The notes under the pieces were generated by a model that was given only the letters and a program-made list of their open reading frames with translations, was not told where the DNA came from and ran no database searches. From Bacillota bacterium (GTDB lineage Bacteria > Bacillota > Limnochordia > Limnochordales > Limnochordaceae), in NCBI GenBank assembly GCA_017577405.1, contig PIUA01000014.1, positions 1 to 54,331 on the forward strand: a stretch of DNA of 54,331 bases, read 5' to 3'. How positions within the stretch are numbered: position 1 is the stretch's first letter; every line of letters starts with the position of its first letter. The position numbers and the translations under genes are program-made. Of this stretch, positions 24,349-32,798 are shown in pieces.

Positions 24349-25194
24349 TTACCAAACCGCCAGCACCCGCAACGGCCCGCCCGAAGCCCCCTCCACCTTG
24401 GGCGGGGCGGCGATGAGGGTTCCCCCGGCCGGGGGTACGGTGGCCAGGTTGGCCAGGTTCTCCAGCCCCCACTTGTTGGCCCCGAGGACTTCCAGGTGGA
24501 CGGCGAAGTCTGTGGAGGGACCGATGTCGAGGCTCAGGGTGTCGACGCCGATCCCAGCCACCTGCCGCTCGTGGACCAGGAACTGGGCCGCCTCAAGGCT
24601 GAAGCCGGGAAAGTGCATGGTGCCCATGCTGTCGGCGTTGGTGAAGGTCACGGGGTTGGCCAACCGCCGTTCCCACCCGCTGTACATGCAGACGGCCGCC
24701 CCTTGAGGAATGGGGCCGTGCTGGCGCTCCCAGGCGATCAGATCGTCCACCGTCACCTGGGCGTCGTGATCCCGGGCGGCCCGCTCCTCAATGGAGACGA
24801 CAACCAGAGGCGCGATCAGGTTTTCCAAGGGGATTTGATCCGCCGTCCAGAGGTCGGGGCCGGCGACAAAGTGGGCCGGTGCATCCAGGTGGGTGCCCGA
24901 GTGCTCGGCCACGATCCACTCCCGGGCATAGAACCCGTCCCGTTCCACGGTGTAGCGGGTCTCCAGCCGGGGGCTGTCGAAGCTGGGGAAGACGGGGAAG
25001 TGGGGGGTCAGGGTGTGGGTCAGGTCGGCGAGATGGGTGAAGCTCAAGGAACGCCCTGAAGGTGCGGGGGCAGCCTGGGCCGACGCCTCTCGCCAGGGGA
25101 GGAGAAGGGCGGCGGCTGCCGCGCCGGCCGCCTGCAAGAAGCGGCGGCGGGAGAGTTCCGTCGCAACATGCTGGATCACCGCTGGGGCGCACAC
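24349..25194 (-). CDS. Tat-exported cyclase-family (KynB-like) metal hydrolase
   Basis: The 281-residue product has a twin-arginine signal (S15-R-R-R-F-L-Q followed by AAGAAAAALLLP) and the cyclase-family metal motif HSGTHLDAPAH (H98 to H108, pattern HxGTHxDxPxH). Relatives include arylformamidase KynB and other hydrolases that open cyclic amides or esters. Tat export implies folding in the cytoplasm with its metal and action outside the membrane. The GTG at 25194 follows CCGGAGGTGG on the minus strand. The gene lies behind the importer 3 permeases but has its own promoter-like sequence at 25271-25299, so it may be expressed separately. Confidence 0.8.
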   Translation of the reverse strand: MCAPAVIQHVATELSRRRFLQAAGAAAAALLLPWREASAQAAPAPSGRSLSFTHLADLTHTLTPHFPVFPSFDSPRLETRYTVERDGFYAREWIVAEHSGTHLDAPAHFVAGPDLWTADQIPLENLIAPLVVVSIEERAARDHDAQVTVDDLIAWERQHGPIPQGAAVCMYSGWERRLANPVTFTNADSMGTMHFPGFSLEAAQFLVHERQVAGIGVDTLSLDIGPSTDFAVHLEVLGANKWGLENLANLATVPPAGGTLIAAPPKVEGASGGPLRVLAVW

Positions 25195-25270
25195 CGAGAC
25201 CACCTCCGGCCGGATCAGGAGTCTGAGGTTCCCGCGCGGGTGGCACGGGTCCTCGGATGGAGTTGCCAAT

Positions 25271-25299
25271 AGGGTAATAAGTTGGACAACGCGTGTCAA
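25271..25299 (-). promoter_or_regulatory. Promoter of the cyclase gene with overlapping dyads
   Basis: On the minus strand a perfect TTGACA (25299-25294) is followed after 17 bases by TACCCT (25276-25271), which keeps the three most conserved -10 positions. The spacer contains GTTGGACAAC, a short perfect dyad, and TTGGACA facing TGTCAA forms an inverted repeat over the -35 box, so a repressor may bind here. Confidence 0.55.
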
Positions 25300-25342
25300 T
25301 CGGGGTGGGAGGGGGGCAGCCAAACGGAGGCCTGCCTGCTCC

Positions 25343-26227
25343 TCAGCCCTTCACCGCCCCCGCCGACACCCCTTGGGTGATCTGCTTCCGGAAGATGAGG
25401 TAGAAGGTCACCATGGGCAAGAGCCCGATCACCAACGCGGCGAACTGCTTCCCATAGTCGGAGGAGAGCGCGCCCGAGAACTTGAGGATGCCGACGGGCA
25501 GTGACTTGAGCCGGTCGTCGGAGACCAGGATGTTGATCAGCATGAACTCGTTCCAGATGGACGCGATGTTGAGGATGGCCACGGTAACGGCCACGGGGCG
25601 GGTCATGGGGAGGATGATCCGGCGGAAGATGGTGAGGTAGCCGGCCCCGTCCACCCGGGCCGACTCCACCACCGCGTCGGGAATGCCCCGGATGTAGGCG
25701 GTGAAGAGGTAGACGGGGATGGGCAGGCTGATCCCCGTGTAGACGATGAGCACGCCCAGGCGGGTGTTGTACAGGTTGGCCATGTTGGCCACCAAGAAGA
25801 GGGGGACCATGATCGACTGGATGGTGAGCAGGATCCCCATGACGAAGGTCCCGTGTAGGACGGGGGTCCAGCGGGACTTCAACTTCGCGAAGGCAAAACC
25901 CGCCGCAGAGGCCAGGAGAATGACGGCCGCCGTGGAGACCGACGTGTAGAGCAGGCTGTTGGCCAACAGGGTGCCGAACTTCCCGATCCGCCAGGCCTGG
26001 GGGTAGTTGGCCACGTACCAACGCTTCGGCAGGCCGAGGGGGTCCAGCTGGAAGGCCTGGGTGGTCTTGAAGGAGCTGATCACCAGCCAGGCCAGCGGGA
26101 AGAGGGTCATGACGGCGAAGGCAAGGAGCACCCCGTAGAGGAGCACCTTGCTCACCAGGCCGGTCTCCCGCCGGAGAATCCGGCTGCCTGCTTTCTGCCG
26201 GGCTTGGGCACTCAAGGCGGCCCGCAT
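25343..26227 (-). CDS. MalG-type sugar permease, importer 3
   Basis: A 294-residue CUT1 permease: SSFKTTQAFQ after the first helix, an ESARVDGAG docking loop, and the GVSAGAVKG tail of MalG subunits. Its start overlaps the stop of the upstream permease gene by one base, so the two are coupled. It forms the pore of importer 3 together with the MalF-type subunit at 26227-27132. The importer genes follow a ROK-type regulator on the same strand and lie opposite a NagZ-like enzyme, suggesting an amino-sugar or beta-linked disaccharide as substrate. Confidence 0.88.
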   Translation of the reverse strand: MRAALSAQARQKAGSRILRRETGLVSKVLLYGVLLAFAVMTLFPLAWLVISSFKTTQAFQLDPLGLPKRWYVANYPQAWRIGKFGTLLANSLLYTSVSTAAVILLASAAGFAFAKLKSRWTPVLHGTFVMGILLTIQSIMVPLFLVANMANLYNTRLGVLIVYTGISLPIPVYLFTAYIRGIPDAVVESARVDGAGYLTIFRRIILPMTRPVAVTVAILNIASIWNEFMLINILVSDDRLKSLPVGILKFSGALSSDYGKQFAALVIGLLPMVTFYLIFRKQITQGVSAGAVKG

Positions 26228-27132
26228 CAGGCATCCCCTCCCAGACGCTTCTCGAGGAGGCGGACGATCCCGATCAGCCCCAGGCTGAGCATCACCATAA
26301 AGGTTGAGACCGCGTTGGCCAGGGGGAAGTCGGGAGCGCCGCGGAAGGCCGTGTCGTACATGTAGAGGGACAGGACCGAGGTCCGCCGGGCGGGGTTCCC
26401 CGCGGTCATGGCAAAGATCAGGTCAAAGCTCTTCAGCGACCCGGAGATGGCGAGGATGATGGTGGTCACGAGAACACCCGAAAGGGCCGGCAGGATCACC
26501 CGGCCCAGCACCTGCCACTCGTTCGCCCCGTCGATCTTGGCGGCCTCGATCAGCTCCGGCTCGATCTTCTGAAGGCTGGCCAGGAAGATGATCAGGTAGG
26601 TGCCGGTGTACATCCAGAGCATGACGAAGAGCACCGGGAGCATGGCCGTCTTGGGGTTGAGGAAGAGGGTGTTCTCCCAACCCGGCTGGATGGACTGCAT
26701 CAACCGGGTAAAGGGGCCGTAGGGCGAGAAGAAGGACTGCCAGAGGATGCCCACCACGATGGTGGAGATGACGGTGGGCAGGTAGATCATGGTCTGGAAG
26801 AAGTCCCGCCACCCCACCAGCTTCCGGTAGAGCACGTACGCCATGATGAAGCCCAGGGGGATCTGGCCGAAGACGGAGATGCCGATGATGGCCAGGTTGT
26901 TCTTCAGGGAGATCCAGAAGAACCGGTCCTGGAACATGCGGACGTAGTGCTCCAAGCCCCGAAAGTTCAGAGCTCTGCCTTCACCGAAGAGGGGGCCGCC
27001 GTTGTAGTCGGTGACGCTCAGCCCCAGGGAGAAGACGGTGGGGAAGGCGACCACCGCCAGGTAGAGGATGACCGCCGGGAGGGCGAGGAGGAGGTAGGCT
27101 CGCCGCTCCTCAGCCCGTCCTGCCGCACGCAT
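26227..27132 (-). CDS. MalF-type sugar permease, importer 3
   Basis: A 301-residue CUT1 permease with six predicted helices and an EAAKIDGAN docking loop in its second half. The N-terminus (RAAGRAEERRAYLLLALPAV) is a short charged stretch followed by helix 1. It lies 69 bases behind the binding-protein gene and ends in a one-base overlap with the MalG-type gene. The start ATG at 27132 has a GGAGGTGAGGGTCC sequence upstream on the minus strand. Confidence 0.88.
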   Translation of the reverse strand: MRAAGRAEERRAYLLLALPAVILYLAVVAFPTVFSLGLSVTDYNGGPLFGEGRALNFRGLEHYVRMFQDRFFWISLKNNLAIIGISVFGQIPLGFIMAYVLYRKLVGWRDFFQTMIYLPTVISTIVVGILWQSFFSPYGPFTRLMQSIQPGWENTLFLNPKTAMLPVLFVMLWMYTGTYLIIFLASLQKIEPELIEAAKIDGANEWQVLGRVILPALSGVLVTTIILAISGSLKSFDLIFAMTAGNPARRTSVLSLYMYDTAFRGAPDFPLANAVSTFMVMLSLGLIGIVRLLEKRLGGDA

Positions 27133-27201
27133 GGACCCTCACCTCCAGAAGGGCCGGGGCGGGCGCAGCGCCCGCTGCGCCCGCCAGGTCCAGAGCCCCG
27201 C

Positions 27202-28533
27202 TTACCGCCGCGAGGCCCGCCAGGCCTCCAGCGCCCGCTGCACCGAGGCCGCAACCTCCTCGGGCGTGGCCAGTCCCAGCCCGATCTCCTGCAGGCCGAC
27301 GTTGAGCGGCCCGTACACCTGGGAGTCGAGCACGTCGTCCAGGACGTAGGTGCCGGAGAACCGGCCGTAGAAGGTGGCCCGCTCTTGGGCCAGGGGCTCG
27401 AGCCGGTCGCTGGTGACGCCCTTCCGGGAGGGGAAGGCGGAGCCCGTCTCCAGGCGGATCCGCTGGACCTCCTCGGAGGTGAGCCACTCCACCAGCCGCC
27501 AGGCGGCCTCCTCCTTGCGAGAACCGGCGGGGATGGCCGCGTTGATGCCGAAGCCGGCCGCCGGCACCGAGGAGGTCGTGTTGTGGACCCGCTCCCCGGG
27601 GATGGCGGGGAAGACGGTCATGACGATGTGCTTCTGCTCCTCGGGCGGGATCAGGGCCTCGCCGGTGGTGGGGTCGGTCAGGAAGTTGCCCACCTTCCAG
27701 TCGCCGTCGATGAGGAAGGGCGCCTGGCCGGCCGCGAAGAGGGGGTCCACCTCGTTGTAGGCCGTCTGGAAGATCCGCCGGCTGAGCACCCCGTCCTCGA
27801 AGAGGGAGGCGTAGAACCGCAGGGCGTTGACGAAGGGCTCATCGGTGAACTTGGCCCGCCCGGCGATGATCTCATCCATCATCTCATCGCCCACGAGCCG
27901 GCCGACGATCATGCTGAAGAGGGTGGACTGGATGACCCAGTCGTCCTTGGCCCCCATGAGGATCACGTCCTTGCCCGCGGCCCGGAGGGTGGGCACCATC
28001 GCCTTCAGATCCTCGTAGGTCTCGGGGATGGAGAGCCCCAGTTCCTCCAGCACTTGGGTGTTGACGTAGAGCACGTGGGTGGCCGTGAGCCCGATGGGGA
28101 GCTCACCCAGGTAGCCGCCCGCTTGGGGCCGGAGCGCGGCCTCCGCGAACTGGTCCCGGATGGGCTCGATGAAGGGCGTCAGGTCCTTCACCAGGCGCTG
28201 GGTGTGGAGGGTGCTGGAGCGCCCGCCCGGCCACATGTAGAGGACATCCGGCAGCCGGCCGGCCGCGGCGTACGCCTCCGTCTTCTGGTGGAAGGGCTCC
28301 AGGAAGAGGTCTTCCCGGACGATCTGGATGTCGGGGTTGTTCCGCTCGAAGGCGTTCCAGATCTCCTCGATCTCCCGCTCGGCCCCGGGGCTGGTCGCAT
28401 CCAGGTAGTTGAGCACCGTCAGCACGATGGGCTCGTCGCTTTGGGCCAGGCTCTCGCCCGTTGCCAGGACGGTCGCCAGGAGGGCGACGGCCATCACCGC
28501 CACGCGCCAGCACAGATGCCCCTTGCGCGTCAC
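27202..28533 (-). CDS. Extracellular sugar-binding protein, importer 3
   Basis: The 443-residue family-1 solute-binding protein has a signal peptide ending near LATGESLAQSDEP, without a lipobox cysteine. Typical elements are WNAFERNNPDIQIVRED, GRLPDVLYMWPGG and PFLIDGDWKVGNF. The YMWPGG segment is shared with binders of beta-linked oligosaccharides in thermophilic Bacillota, but this is a loose similarity. The GTG at 28533 follows AAGGAGGG on the minus strand; the frame upstream of it has no better start. The gene is 92 bases behind the ROK regulator and starts the importer 3 set. Confidence 0.88.
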   Translation of the reverse strand: MTRKGHLCWRVAVMAVALLATVLATGESLAQSDEPIVLTVLNYLDATSPGAEREIEEIWNAFERNNPDIQIVREDLFLEPFHQKTEAYAAAGRLPDVLYMWPGGRSSTLHTQRLVKDLTPFIEPIRDQFAEAALRPQAGGYLGELPIGLTATHVLYVNTQVLEELGLSIPETYEDLKAMVPTLRAAGKDVILMGAKDDWVIQSTLFSMIVGRLVGDEMMDEIIAGRAKFTDEPFVNALRFYASLFEDGVLSRRIFQTAYNEVDPLFAAGQAPFLIDGDWKVGNFLTDPTTGEALIPPEEQKHIVMTVFPAIPGERVHNTTSSVPAAGFGINAAIPAGSRKEEAAWRLVEWLTSEEVQRIRLETGSAFPSRKGVTSDRLEPLAQERATFYGRFSGTYVLDDVLDSQVYGPLNVGLQEIGLGLATPEEVAASVQRALEAWRASRR

Positions 28534-28625
28534 AGGAATTCCCTCCTTCTTAGAACTCAGAGTCGTTGGCAGGTTCTGGCATCCCTTCCGACTCACCGGT
28601 GCTAAGAAAGGGGCGCTCCCTCCCT

Positions 28626-29828
28626 TCACCATGACTCCCGCACCAACTCGGACCGGTCCGGGGCGTGGGGGGTGAGCCAGGAGTCGATCACCAGCCCCGT
28701 CGCCCCCATCAAGTCGGCGTCGGCCCCGAGGCTCGCGCCGTGCACCCGGACACTCTTCTCCAGGCCGGTCTGGTCGATCACCCGCTGGACGCCCGCCTCA
28801 ACCTCCTGCACGAAGGCCGGGCTGAAGGCGCCCCAGACCCCGCCGATGAAGATGGCCTCCACATCCAGAAGAAGCGCCACGTGGGCCGAGGCGAGGGTGA
28901 GGGCCTGGCGGGCCTCCTCCACCAGCGCACGGGCGGCCGGTTCGCCCTTGGCTGCTCGGCGGAAGAAGGTCTCCTGATCGGCCTCTCGCCCCGTCAGCTC
29001 CGTATAGCGCTTCAAGACGTCCCGCACGTTCACGTACGTCTCCAGGCAGCCCCGTTGCCCGCAGCGGCAGGGGTGGCCGTCGGGAATCAGGGGGATGTGG
29101 CCGATCTCACCCGCCATCCCCCGGGGTCCGTTGAAGAGCTGGTGTTCCAGAACGATGCCGGCCCCCACGCCCGCTTCGGTCTTCAGGAAGATGAGGTTGG
29201 CCGGTGGGTGCCGCTGGCCGAACCAGACCTCGGAGAGGGCCGCCGCGTTGGCGTCGTTCTCCACCAGGACGGGGAGCTCGAGCCGCTCTTCCAGCTGGGC
29301 GGCAAGGGGGACCTGGGCCCAGCCCAGGTTGACCGAGCGGACCACCCGCCCCTCGGCCCGGTTGACCACGCCTGCCACGGCCAGCCCCACGCCCAGCAAG
29401 GAGCCCCGGTCCACGGCGGCCTCCTCGATGAGGCGGTGGATGCGCTGGGCGAGGTGGGTGACGAGGGCCTCAGGCTGGAGGGTGCCGGGCGGGTACGCGG
29501 CCCGCCGGATCGCCTCGCCCCGAAGGTTGACCAGGATCATGGCCACCTGGTCCCGCCGCAGCTCCACCCCAACGACGTGGAGCTTGGTCTGGTCGATTTC
29601 GAGGAGGGCCGGCCGGCGGCCGCCGCTGGAGGCGGCCAAAGCCTTCACCTGGATCAAGCCCGCCTCCGCCAGCTGGTTGACGATCCGCGAAACCGTCGCC
29701 GGGCTGATCCCCGTGGCCCGGGCCAGCTCGGCGCGGGTGCAGGCCCCCTTGGCGTGCAAGGTTCGGAGGATGGAGGTGGCGTTGTAGGAACGAATCAGGC
29801 TGGTGCTGCTCAGCCGGCGACGCCGCAT
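28626..29828 (-). CDS. ROK-family transcriptional repressor
   Basis: The 400-residue protein joins an N-terminal winged helix (CTRAELARATGISPATVSRI, residues 30-49) to a ROK sugar-kinase-like domain. The structural zinc motif is clear (C254-R-C256-GQRG-C261, with H244), and a VENDANAAALSE segment follows the ROK signature. NagC/XylR-type members bind an amino sugar or xylose and then leave the operator. It is divergent from the NagZ-like gene, and the palindrome at 29868 lies between them, so it probably controls importer 3, itself and the GH3 enzyme. The ATG at 29828 follows GGTGAGGTCCCC. Confidence 0.88.
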   Translation of the reverse strand: MRRRRLSSTSLIRSYNATSILRTLHAKGACTRAELARATGISPATVSRIVNQLAEAGLIQVKALAASSGGRRPALLEIDQTKLHVVGVELRRDQVAMILVNLRGEAIRRAAYPPGTLQPEALVTHLAQRIHRLIEEAAVDRGSLLGVGLAVAGVVNRAEGRVVRSVNLGWAQVPLAAQLEERLELPVLVENDANAAALSEVWFGQRHPPANLIFLKTEAGVGAGIVLEHQLFNGPRGMAGEIGHIPLIPDGHPCRCGQRGCLETYVNVRDVLKRYTELTGREADQETFFRRAAKGEPAARALVEEARQALTLASAHVALLLDVEAIFIGGVWGAFSPAFVQEVEAGVQRVIDQTGLEKSVRVHGASLGADADLMGATGLVIDSWLTPHAPDRSELVRESW

Positions 29829-29867
29829 GGGGACCTCACCCCGAGGATCTTTCGACCAAGGACTTTG

Positions 29868-29880
29868 TTGCAGACTGCAA
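29868..29880. promoter_or_regulatory. ROK-type operator in divergent region
   Basis: TTGCAGACTGCAA is a perfect 6+1+6 palindrome, 40 bases before the ROK start and 137 bases before the NagZ-like start. Its TTGCAG half can also serve as a -35 box for plus-strand transcription, with CATGAT at 29892-29897 as a -10 candidate, so repressor binding would block that promoter. Confidence 0.55.
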
Positions 29881-30016
29881 AAATCTACCCTCATGATACT
29901 CGGCGTGGCCGGTCCACGCAAGACCCTCATGCAGGACTCATCTCAAAAATGCCGTAACTACGGGGAAGGCCGGGCCGGGCAGGGCCCGCGGCCGACCCTG
30001 GAGGAGGTCCGGAGCG

Positions 30017-31738
30017 ATGCAGCACCCCCATCCCGAGCCGTCCCGTGTAGAGGCCGTCCTCCGCGCGCTCAGCCTGGAAGCCCAGGTGGGGCAGGTGTTC
30101 ATGGTGGGCTTCCCCGGCACCCAGCCCCCCGAGCCCTTCCTGGCCCGGGTGGCCGCGGGCGAGGTGGGGAATGTGGTCCTCTTCGCCCGCAACTTCACCA
30201 CGCCCGACGGGGCCCGGGCCATGATCCGGAGGCTCCAGGCGGCGGCCCTTGCGGCCTCCCTGCCAGGGCTCCTGATCTCCACCGACCAAGAGGGCGGGAG
30301 CGTCATCCGGCTCCGCCGGGGCGCGACCTGGTTCCCGTCGGCGATGGCGGTGGGGGCTGTGGGCGATGAAGAGCGGGTCGAGCGGCTCGCGGCCGCCCTG
30401 GGGGCCCAGCTGCGGGCCGTGGGCATCACCATGAACCTGGCGCCTGTCGCGGACGTGAACAACAACCCCAAGAATCCCGTCATCGGCACCCGCTCCTTCG
30501 GCCCTGACCCCGGCCTGGTGGCCCGCATGGTGCAGGCCTCCATCCGGGGCTTCCGCGCGGCTCAGGTGGCGGCCGTCGCCAAGCACTTTCCGGGCCACGG
30601 CGACACCAGCGTCGACTCTCACCTGGACCTGCCGGTCATTCCCCACGACCGGGCCCGGCTGGAGGCGGTGGAGCTGGTCCCCTTCCGGGCGGCCATCGAC
30701 GAAGGGGTGGCGGGCATCATGACCGCCCACGTCGCCTTTCCCAGCCTCGACCCCGAGCCGGGGCGGCCGGCCACCCACTCGGCGCCCGTCCTCCAGGGCC
30801 TCCTGCGGGAGGAGCTGGGCTTCGACGGGCTGATCCTGACCGACTGCCTGGAGATGCGGGCCATCTCCGACCGCTTTGACCCCGGCGAGGCGGCGGTTCG
30901 GGCCTTCGAGGCGGGCGCGGACCTGCTCCTGATCAGTCACAGCCCGGAGCGGCAGCAGGCGGCCTACCAGGCCCTGCTCCAGGCCGTCCGGAGGGGACGG
31001 GTGAGTGAGGAGCGGCTCCGCGCCTCGGTCCGGCGGGTGCTCCGCCTGAAGGCGGAGCTGGGCCTTCTCACCGGCGACCTGGACCAGCTTCTACCCGACC
31101 GGCCCTTCGCCGAGGTGGTCGACGTGGAGGCGGCCAATGCCCTAGCCCGGGAGACGGCCCGGCGGGCGGTGCAGGTCGTGGTGCCGGGGAAGGGGGAAGC
31201 CCCCTGCCAGGGCCAGCCCCCGACGCTGACGCGGCGGCTGCAGGCAGGTGACTGCCAGGGCCTGCTCGTGGTGGAGCTGGGCGAGGGGAACAGGACCCTG
31301 GCCGAGGAAGGGGGCGACCCGCCCATCCACCTGGCCCAGGCCCTTCGGGAGCGCTGGGAGGCGGTCGGCGCTGGTCCCGACGGGCGGGGCCTTCCCCGGG
31401 CTTTCCGTGTCGAGGAGCTGGCCATTCCCTCCGGCGTCACCCCCCAGGACGACCCGACCGCCCGGGACCGGCTGCGGCAGGCCCTCGGGGAGGAGGGCCT
31501 CCTGCCCGTGGTGGTCACCCGGAATGCCGCCCGCCACCCGGACCAGCTCGCCTGGCTCCAGGAGGTGGCCCGCCTCTGCCCCGACAGGGTGACGGTGGTG
31601 GCCGCCGGGTTGCCCAACGACCTCGACGCCCTCCCGGCGCCGCCCGCGCTCTTCCTGGCCATCTACGGGGACCAGCCGCCGCACGTGGAGGCGGCGGCCG
31701 CGGTGCTGGTCGGCCCGGGGCCTGCCAGCCAGGCTTAA
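30017..31738 (+). CDS. nagZ: GH3 beta-N-acetylhexosaminidase (NagZ-like)
   Basis: The 573-residue protein shows the NagZ signature KHFPGHGDTSVDSH (K189 onward), whose Asp/His dyad on a flexible loop acts as acid-base, and a nucleophile candidate D276 in LTDCLEM. Residues 1 to about 345 form the GH3 barrel; the remaining 230 residues are a second domain as in Gram-positive NagZ enzymes. There is no signal peptide, so it acts in the cytoplasm on imported GlcNAc-containing disaccharides or muropeptides. The ATG at 30017 follows GGAGGTCCGGAGCG. The divergent ROK repressor and importer 3 complete an uptake and cleavage module. Confidence 0.85.
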   Translation: MQHPHPEPSRVEAVLRALSLEAQVGQVFMVGFPGTQPPEPFLARVAAGEVGNVVLFARNFTTPDGARAMIRRLQAAALAASLPGLLISTDQEGGSVIRLRRGATWFPSAMAVGAVGDEERVERLAAALGAQLRAVGITMNLAPVADVNNNPKNPVIGTRSFGPDPGLVARMVQASIRGFRAAQVAAVAKHFPGHGDTSVDSHLDLPVIPHDRARLEAVELVPFRAAIDEGVAGIMTAHVAFPSLDPEPGRPATHSAPVLQGLLREELGFDGLILTDCLEMRAISDRFDPGEAAVRAFEAGADLLLISHSPERQQAAYQALLQAVRRGRVSEERLRASVRRVLRLKAELGLLTGDLDQLLPDRPFAEVVDVEAANALARETARRAVQVVVPGKGEAPCQGQPPTLTRRLQAGDCQGLLVVELGEGNRTLAEEGGDPPIHLAQALRERWEAVGAGPDGRGLPRAFRVEELAIPSGVTPQDDPTARDRLRQALGEEGLLPVVVTRNAARHPDQLAWLQEVARLCPDRVTVVAAGLPNDLDALPAPPALFLAIYGDQPPHVEAAAAVLVGPGPASQA

Positions 31739-31863
31739 GCACGGGGGCTCACGAAGAGGGACGGGCACCGAACCGACCGAACAGGAGAGCGCCATCGACC
31801 TCTCGCCAGAGCTGGCCGGCGCTGCAAGGGACGACCGAGACCGGTTCAAGAGGAGGTACCGGC

Positions 31864-32604
31864 GTGAAGCTTGCCCTGATCTCCGACATTCACGGCAATG
31901 CCGTCGCCCTCCAGGCGGTCTTGGAGGAGATTCGCAAGGAGGGCGTGGACCAGATCGTCTGCCTGGGGGATGTGGCGGCAATGGGGGCCCAGCCCCGGGA
32001 GTGCGTGCGCCTCTTGCAGGAACTGGGGTGCCCGGTGGTCCAGGGCAACACCGACGCGGCCTTGCTCGACCGGCAGCCGTTGCCCGAGGACGCCTCCGAG
32101 CACGAGAAGGTGTTCTGGGAGATCGACGGGTGGGCTGCCGAGCAGCTGACCCGGGAAGACCGGGCGTTCGTGGCCACCTTCCAACCCACCGTGGAGGTGC
32201 CCCTGGGCGACGGGGAGGCGCTCCTCGCCTTCCACGGCTCCCCCCGGTCCCACTCGGAGATCATCCTCCCCACAACCCCCGACGAAACGCTGGCCGAGAT
32301 CCTCGCCGGGGCGACGCACGTCCTGCTCGCCGGCGGGCACACCCACCGGGCCATGGTGCGCCGATTCGGCCGGTCCTGGCTCATCAACCCAGGGTCCGTA
32401 GGGCTCCCCTTCGACCGGGTGCCGCCCGCAACGGCCGTCCGCCATCCCGGCTGGGCCGAGTACGCCATCGTCACCTGGACGCCAGACCGGAAAGGGGTGG
32501 ACCTGCGGCGGGTTCACTACCCGGTGGCCGAATACGTGAAGGCCCTCCGGGCATGCGACATGCCCCACAAGGAGCTCCTGCTCGCCGATTGGGACGAGGC
32601 CTGA
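31864..32604 (+). CDS. Metallophosphoesterase (YfcE/MJ0936-like)
   Basis: The 246-residue protein has the calcineurin-like motifs in order: SDIHGN near residue 7, CLGDVAA, VQGNTD, LLAFHGSPR and GGHTHRAMV. These hold a two-metal centre that hydrolyses phosphomonoesters, phosphodiesters or cyclic nucleotides. Natural substrates of this subgroup are mostly unknown. The GTG at 31864 follows AAGAGGAGGTACC. It stands between the NagZ-like gene and importer 4 with gaps of 125 and 194 bases, and nothing ties it firmly to either. Confidence 0.85.
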   Translation: MKLALISDIHGNAVALQAVLEEIRKEGVDQIVCLGDVAAMGAQPRECVRLLQELGCPVVQGNTDAALLDRQPLPEDASEHEKVFWEIDGWAAEQLTREDRAFVATFQPTVEVPLGDGEALLAFHGSPRSHSEIILPTTPDETLAEILAGATHVLLAGGHTHRAMVRRFGRSWLINPGSVGLPFDRVPPATAVRHPGWAEYAIVTWTPDRKGVDLRRVHYPVAEYVKALRACDMPHKELLLADWDEA

Positions 32605-32712
32605 ACCGGCCACGGTCTGGGCTCCGATGCCGCTGACGGAGTCTCATCGCCCGTCAGGGTGCTCCCATCCATTCCCATCCAGGCGCCCGGCCATTTCCGG
32701 CCGCCGCGGACA

Positions 32713-32737
32713 GGGGAGTGGGCTTGCCCCACTCCCC
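32713..32737 (+). terminator. Hairpin between phosphoesterase gene and importer 4
   Basis: GGGGAGTGGG at 32713-32722 pairs with CCCACTCCCC at 32728-32737 around a 5-base loop. No T run follows. It may end the phosphoesterase transcript or act as an attenuator in the importer 4 leader. Confidence 0.45.
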
Positions 32738-32798
32738 GCCGCATAAGAAGTTTCCAGGGACCCGGCGCCTGGGTTCAGACTGGATGGGAGGCGAGAGC

